Shown: piece after piece, positions 7,066 to 9,578 of the stretch | Layout of the letters: the number at the start of each line of letters is the position of its first letter | How positions within the stretch are numbered: position 1 is the stretch's first letter | Assembly (NCBI GenBank): GCA_024695315.1 | Contig: JAILIJ010000105.1 | Span: 1-9,578, forward strand | From: Bacteroidaceae bacterium | Lineage (GTDB): Bacteria; Bacteroidota; Bacteroidia; Bacteroidales; Bacteroidaceae | Reading direction: 5' to 3' | Length of the DNA: 9,578 nt | Translations under genes and position numbers: made by a program | The notes under the pieces: generated by a model | Told to the model about the DNA's origin: nothing | Databases searched by the model: none | Seen by the model: only the letters and a program-made list of their open reading frames with translations

Positions 7066-7202
7066 GAATAATCGGTTCTTTATAAATCACCCAACCTTAT
7101 AAGCATAAGTAAAAATATTCTTTTTATTTCTGCTTTTCTCTCCCATGCCTCGGAGATTATTGACCCAAACGTATATTCTTTATTTATTAGACTCACTAAA
7201 TT

Positions 7203-7823
7203 ATGTATAAGTCAACGTATATCTATGCCATTCTTTTGATAATGGCCCTAACATCCTGCGGACAGAAAGCTAAGACTGCGGCCGACAAAGTATCCGACAA
7301 AGATGTCGAAGCCTTGTTTGTCGGAGATAACACCGCAAACAGATTCCGTACTACCGATCTCCGAGAGAAAGAAGATCAGATGACAGACTTTGTCAGAGAC
7401 GTGTACAAAGAAGTGCTGGCGGCATATAATGAGGAACGTTTTGACCGCAACGTGTGGATTAACAAATATTGTACTGACGCATACAAACAAATATGTGGAG
7501 TCTGCGACTCTATCTGTGCTATGACTGGAGAAATCGTCGGAGTTGACTTTGATGAATGGATTTGGGCACAAGACATATCTGGGACTGTCACCATGCGTAT
7601 TGTAGCATTTGAGATGGTAAGAGAAAATGCTGGAGTCACGGAGATAGAAATCCATAACGGACCATCTGTCACCCGACATATACTTTCCGTTGTCTACAAT
7701 GACAAAATGCAGAAATGGGAAATAGCTGACTTCCTTTCAGAAAACGAGGACGGTTCACGATATTCATGCTATCGCGACATGAAAGAACAAGCATACTTGT
7801 ATTCCATAAATGATAACCAATGA
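7203..7823 (+). CDS. Hypothetical lipoprotein
   Basis: I do not recognise this 206-residue protein. Residues 1-18 are a lipoprotein signal peptide (hydrophobic YAILLIMAL) ending in the lipobox LTSC, with C19 as the lipidated residue, followed by GQKAKTAADK. It is thus a membrane-anchored, extracytoplasmic protein. A linker to ~residue 45 precedes a compact mixed alpha/beta part. This contains helix-like DQMTDFVRDVYKEVLAAYNEE (about 56-76), a NKYCTDAYKQ segment with nearby cysteines (CGVCDSIC), and strands ending in HILSVVYNDKMQKWEIADF. The pattern of helices followed by a curved sheet ending in a 'W-I-D-F' strand recalls NTF2-like/DUF3828 lipoproteins; that is only an impression. Its last four bases overlap the start of the next gene (ATGA at 7820-7823), so the two are probably translated together. 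The ATG is fixed by the signal peptide. Confidence 0.75.
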   Translation: MYKSTYIYAILLIMALTSCGQKAKTAADKVSDKDVEALFVGDNTANRFRTTDLREKEDQMTDFVRDVYKEVLAAYNEERFDRNVWINKYCTDAYKQICGVCDSICAMTGEIVGVDFDEWIWAQDISGTVTMRIVAFEMVRENAGVTEIEIHNGPSVTRHILSVVYNDKMQKWEIADFLSENEDGSRYSCYRDMKEQAYLYSINDNQ

Positions 7824-8752
7824 CACATATTGACATGGTAAAATATCTTTTGACTGCCATTGTGGCTCTTGCACTCCTTTCTTCATGCGACGAGGAAGAT
7901 GTATCAAATACCAATCTCGATAGAATCACAAAAGAACGTATCGATGGACAGATGCACGCTCTACTGGACTCGTGCAATGCCATCGACAAAAACTATGAGA
8001 TAGCACGAGAGGGAACTATCGCAGACTCTGTAGGTTCTACATCATTATATTCATTCAGCACCCAAATGGCCGACGTTGAGCGATACTGGATGTATGGTAA
8101 AATCAAATATGCTACCAGAGGGCTCAAGATTGCGGTTGACAATAATAACAAGAATTATGTAGATGCTTTCTACGAAGAGTTGGCTGCCGTCAACTGCCGT
8201 TACCTTGGATATGGTGTTCCAGAACTCGACAGTTACCTCAAATCACTCGAGTGGATGAACGATGCCATCGAACAACAGGACGTAGACGCGATTGTCGAAT
8301 CTATCAGTTTCTTCGCAAACGAATGCGAACTTATGGATATACGTGGTTTCGGAAATACGGTGGTAGCTGAAAAACTCGTCAAAGTCAAGAATACTCTTCC
8401 TGCTAACCAGTTCTACAAGGTATTGTCACTTTTATCAAGTCAATATATTAAGGCTGGTAGAGCAAATATAGCAACTAAGATGATACAACTAGTCCTCAAC
8501 TCCATTGATGATGAGGAATTATCTTATTATGGTAAGGTACATAAGTCACAAGCTCAACTTATGCTTACAACTTCGCACTACGAAGAGGCTTGTACTAATC
8601 TAACGAACCTACTCGATGAACGTCTTGAAAATGACGTTCAAGATAGCGGATTCATAAAACATATAAAGTTATTTGTAATTGTCATCTTAGCCATTGCTGC
8701 TATAGTTCTAATTGCCTTTTACAATACTAAAAAGAACATGAAAGCAAGATGA
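7820..8752 (+). CDS. Hypothetical lipoprotein with helical repeats and a C-terminal membrane segment
   Basis: I do not recognise this 310-residue protein. The N-terminus has a hydrophobic stretch and lipobox LSSC with C23, followed by acidic DEED. The start may be ATG 7820, overlapping the upstream stop, or M6 at 7835; both keep the signal. Residues ~85-270 are almost entirely helical and look TPR-like: ERYWMYGKIKYATRGLKIA, then VDAFYEELAAVNCRYLG, LSSQYIKAGRANIATKM, and YGKVHKSQAQLMLTTSHYEEACTNLTNLL. Residues ~284-300 (LFVIVILAIAAIVLIAF) are a membrane helix followed by basic NTKKNMKAR. It would thus be anchored at both ends, with the repeats outside the cytoplasm. The N-terminal part faintly resembles TPR sensor regulators of Bacteroidetes (DUF6377-like), but their cytoplasmic domain is absent, and the frame hits another stop soon after 8752. 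Translational coupling suggests it works with the upstream lipoprotein. Confidence 0.75.
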   Translation: MTHIDMVKYLLTAIVALALLSSCDEEDVSNTNLDRITKERIDGQMHALLDSCNAIDKNYEIAREGTIADSVGSTSLYSFSTQMADVERYWMYGKIKYATRGLKIAVDNNNKNYVDAFYEELAAVNCRYLGYGVPELDSYLKSLEWMNDAIEQQDVDAIVESISFFANECELMDIRGFGNTVVAEKLVKVKNTLPANQFYKVLSLLSSQYIKAGRANIATKMIQLVLNSIDDEELSYYGKVHKSQAQLMLTTSHYEEACTNLTNLLDERLENDVQDSGFIKHIKLFVIVILAIAAIVLIAFYNTKKNMKAR

Positions 8753-8822
8753 AAGGTAATAATGTAGGTGGCAGAATGGGGAAGAGTGAATAAACCATCA
8801 AATAGCAGGGACATGCTTGCAC

Positions 8823-8865
8823 GGGGAATGGAATATCATATTCTATGACTTAGTGGGCGTTCCCT
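8823..8865. repeat. Nested imperfect hairpin
   Basis: GGGAATG at 8824-8830 can pair with CGTTCCC at 8858-8864 (one G-T). Inside it, GAATAT (8831-8836) and ATATTC (8838-8843) form an odd-length palindrome around a single C. It lies ~70 bases after the stop of the preceding gene and has no T-run, so it is not a standard terminator. It may be the first stem of a larger structured element. Confidence 0.4.
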
Positions 8866-8963
8866 ATTTGTGGTTGTACGGTTTGGCGGTTATATTTTCA
8901 AAATCTAATCTATGTTTTTCTACGCAAATAATTGGCACAAAACGCCATATAGGAGTATGAATT

Positions 8964-9005
8964 AGTACTCTGCGGGAAAAACTGCAGTTTTTTCCGCAGA
9001 GTACT
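8964..9005. repeat. 42-bp near-perfect palindrome without a loop
   Basis: The left 21 bases (starting AGTACTCTGCGG) are the reverse complement of the right 21 (ending CCGCAGAGTACT) with one exception: G8976 faces T8993, which still forms a wobble pair in RNA. The centre is CTGCAG. As RNA it would fold to a stem of about 19 bp. As DNA it could extrude a cruciform or fold when single-stranded. No T-run follows it. AGGAG at 8951-8955 precedes an ATG-AAT-TAG minimal frame just upstream (8957-8965). Confidence 0.85.
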
Positions 9006-9007
9006 GG

Positions 9008-9057
9008 AGTACCATCCGCATGGTACTGTAAAGTATTGCTTTTACGAAAGACAATAC
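9008..9057. repeat. Two further hairpins following the palindrome
   Basis: AGTACCAT (9008-9015) and ATGGTACT (9020-9027) form a perfect 8-bp stem around CCGC. Five bases later GTATTGCTTT (9033-9042) pairs with AAAG and CAATAC (9047-9050, 9052-9057) around TACG, with one bulged A at 9051. With the palindrome before them, three stem-loops occupy ~94 bases. AGTAC is repeated at the base of the first two stems. This arrangement suggests a folded RNA or a single-strand DNA recognition site, such as occurs at REP or IS200/IS605-type ends; no transposase is visible. Confidence 0.65.
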
Positions 9058-9239
9058 ATTGTGATAGTGTGAATCTGTGGTTAGATGAAATCAGCAAATT
9101 AGATGAATGTTATTGGATAATACAGAAAAGTATTCAAAAACTATACGGTCCATTGACAAAGAATGAATACGTTAAGATGTGTAATAAACTTGACGTAAAG
9201 AAGAATGTCGAAAACGGAAAATGTGTTTGGATGTATTGA
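9036..9239 (+). pseudogene. Small reading frame without a normal start, possibly a gene remnant
   Basis: This frame runs to the TGA at 9237-9239 and encodes up to 67 residues from TTG 9036. It stays open back to 8961, so it reads through the palindrome and hairpins. There is no ATG in frame until codon 48; GTG at 9069 is another option. The translation (NLWLDEISKLDECYWIIQKS, then LYGPLTKNEYVKMCNKLDVK) has the helical, charged look of a real protein but matches nothing I know. It could be the C-terminal relic of a degraded gene, a small protein with an unusual start, or chance. A terminator follows within ~45 bases. The opposite strand also has an open frame across part of this stretch (8864-9097), which weakens both readings. 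Confidence 0.25.
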
Positions 9240-9247
9240 TGTGGACG

Positions 9248-9330
9248 TCAAATTTTACCATGCTGTTGTAGCATGTTTATTTTATGTGGGCGCATTTCGT
9301 ATGTGCCCACATATTTTTTGTAAAATTTGA
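9248..9330. repeat. 11-bp perfect inverted repeat enclosing two hairpins
   Basis: TCAAATTTTAC (9248-9258) and GTAAAATTTGA (9320-9330) are exact inverted repeats. Between them lie the hairpin CATGCT-GTTGT-AGCATG (9259-9275), which abuts the left arm directly, and the long terminator hairpin (9283-9313). Folded as RNA or single-stranded DNA this makes a three-way junction. No target-site duplication is evident at the borders. Confidence 0.75.
9283..9319 (+). terminator. Intrinsic transcription terminator
   Basis: TATGTGGGC (9283-9291) pairs perfectly with GCCCACATA (9305-9313). The pairing continues inward by four more pairs, one of them G-T, to the loop TTCGT (9296-9300). Six T residues (9314-9319) follow at once. 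This is a strong rho-independent terminator for plus-strand transcription. The minus-strand side lacks a comparable T-run, so it is probably one-directional. Confidence 0.85.
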
Positions 9331-9390
9331 GATGTTCGTTTTTGTATCGTAACGTTCAATAATAAAATTAGTATTAGACACAAATATATG

Positions 9391-9460
9391 TGAAAGGAAC
9401 GAAAAGTATGAAAAAGTATGAAAAAGCATCGAAAAGCATCGAAAAGTATCGAAAAGCATA
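9391..9460 (+). repeat. 10-bp tandem repeat with phased A-tracts
   Basis: Six consecutive 10-bp units fill 9401-9460, each with the pattern RAAAAGYATV: two GTATG units, then GCATC, GCATC, GTATC and GCATA. A decayed unit (TGAAAGGAAC) precedes them at 9391-9400. A4-A5 tracts recur every 10 bases, close to one helical turn, which is the arrangement known to bend DNA. The array ends 20 bases before a TAnnTTTG box. It could aid promoter function. The unit number could also vary by slippage. Confidence 0.85.
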
Positions 9461-9479
9461 TTTCGAAAATCTTATGTTG

Positions 9480-9487
9480 TATCTTTG
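9480..9487 (+). promoter_or_regulatory. Candidate promoter -7 box for a gene beyond the window
   Basis: TATCTTTG exactly fits TAnnTTTG. No TTTG lies at the ideal distance; TTTC at 9461-9464 is 15 bases upstream. The phased A-tract array lies directly upstream and could substitute by bending DNA. Transcription would start near 9494 and run out of the window. No ATG occurs in the remaining bases, so the leader is at least ~85 bases. Confidence 0.5.
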
Positions 9488-9505
9488 TAACGCATTTCAG
9501 AGGCA

Positions 9506-9541
9506 AAGTTCTTACGAACTTCATACGAAGGTAATACGAAG
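9506..9541 (+). repeat. TACGAA triple repeat at 11-bp spacing in a leader
   Basis: TACGAA occurs at 9513-9518, 9524-9529 and 9535-9540, exactly 11 bases apart. The last two copies are part of ATACGAAG (9523-9530, 9534-9541). The first copy lies in a 6-bp hairpin, AAGTTC-TTAC-GAACTT (9506-9521). The array lies just downstream of the promoter-like box, so it could be an operator, an RNA-binding leader, or a sequence repeat without function. Confidence 0.55.
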
Positions 9542-9578
9542 CGTTGCCGAAGGAATTAACAGAGAAAATACGCTTGGT

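Larger units (their letters stand above)
6762..7202. other. Gene-free region between pfkA and the lipoprotein pair
   Basis: No open frame here looks like a gene. From left to right it holds a promoter-like site (6824-6855), a GTCCTACCTTACAAC word (6868-6882) similar to the pfkA leader, an 82-bp inverted repeat (6923-7004), and two TTAAGAATCA words (7021-7030, 7056-7065). The last ~130 bases before the next ATG are AT-rich and show no clear TAnnTTTG box. No T-run terminator follows pfkA directly. If the 6824-6855 site is used, the lipoprotein mRNA would have a leader of about 340 bases carrying the inverted repeat. Confidence 0.6.
8753..9578. other. Hairpin-rich region without a convincing gene
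   Basis: After the lipoprotein pair no full gene is visible to the window end. The region contains an imperfect stem (8823-8865), a 42-bp palindrome (8964-9005), two more hairpins (9008-9057), a start-less small frame ending at 9239, an 83-bp inverted-repeat unit with a terminator (9248-9330), a 10-bp-period A-tract repeat (9391-9460), and an outward promoter-like site with an 11-bp-period repeat in its leader (9480-9541). Such density of inverted repeats is unlike the earlier gaps. It suggests a structured RNA or remnants of a small mobile element. Confidence 0.6.

Noticed and set aside
7248..7679. 143-codon open frame on the minus strand opposite the first lipoprotein
   Set aside because: It lies entirely inside a plus-strand gene with a signal peptide and operon partner, and its translation resembles no protein family.
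8951..8965. AGGAG followed by ATG-AAT-TAG as a translated minimal frame
   Set aside because: Bacteroidetes rarely depend on Shine-Dalgarno sequences and a two-codon frame cannot be supported from sequence alone.
8864..9097. 77-codon minus-strand frame across the palindrome
   Set aside because: It competes with the plus-strand frame in the same DNA, runs through the hairpins, and has no recognisable motif; an open frame here is easily a by-product of the inverted repeats.
9391..9460. CRISPR array
   Set aside because: The 10-bp units are contiguous, with no spacers; CRISPR repeats are longer and separated by unique spacers.

Overview
The window looks like the chromosome of a Bacteroidales species, most likely a member of Prevotellaceae. 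PorQ, a type IX secretion protein confined to Bacteroidota, is present. The first protein is a Bacteroidales-type DUF1573 exported protein. MeaB, Cmk, IspH and Pfk all read like Bacteroidales versions. Start codons lack Shine-Dalgarno sequences and have A/T-rich leaders, and several sites fit the Bacteroidetes promoter form TTTG-N19-23-TAnnTTTG. The genus is inferred from remembered homologues, not from a search.

All eight convincing genes are on the plus strand. After a gene-free start (1-425) come a secreted DUF1573 protein (426-1544), the GTPase chaperone meaB (1649-2752), the T9SS barrel porQ (2976-3911), cytidylate kinase cmk (4019-4720), ispH (4832-5701) and a phosphofructokinase-family gene (5781-6761). 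These are housekeeping genes separated by 75-225 bp, so they may be partly co-transcribed. A 441-bp gap with an 82-bp inverted repeat separates them from two overlapping genes (7203-7823, 7820-8752) of unknown function. Both encode proteins with lipobox signal peptides, and the second also has a C-terminal membrane segment. The last 0.8 kb has no convincing gene. It holds a 42-bp near-perfect palindrome followed by two more hairpins, a start-less small reading frame, a strong terminator inside an 11-bp inverted repeat, a 10-bp-period A-tract repeat and a promoter-like site facing out of the window.

Two things stand out. First, the phosphofructokinase keeps the family fold and length but appears to have replaced several residues needed for catalysis: the ATP-loop Gly, both catalytic Arg, the Asp after the catalytic Asp, and the sugar-binding Glu. 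It may be a pseudoenzyme or an enzyme with a changed reaction. Second, the gaps carry related repeat sequences: a CGAACACG/ACGGAAAT element downstream of pfkA and in the ispH leader, and a shared GTATAAYYGTACAA block just before both ispH and pfkA. The hairpin-rich 8.8-9.3 kb segment could be a structured RNA or the remains of a small mobile element.
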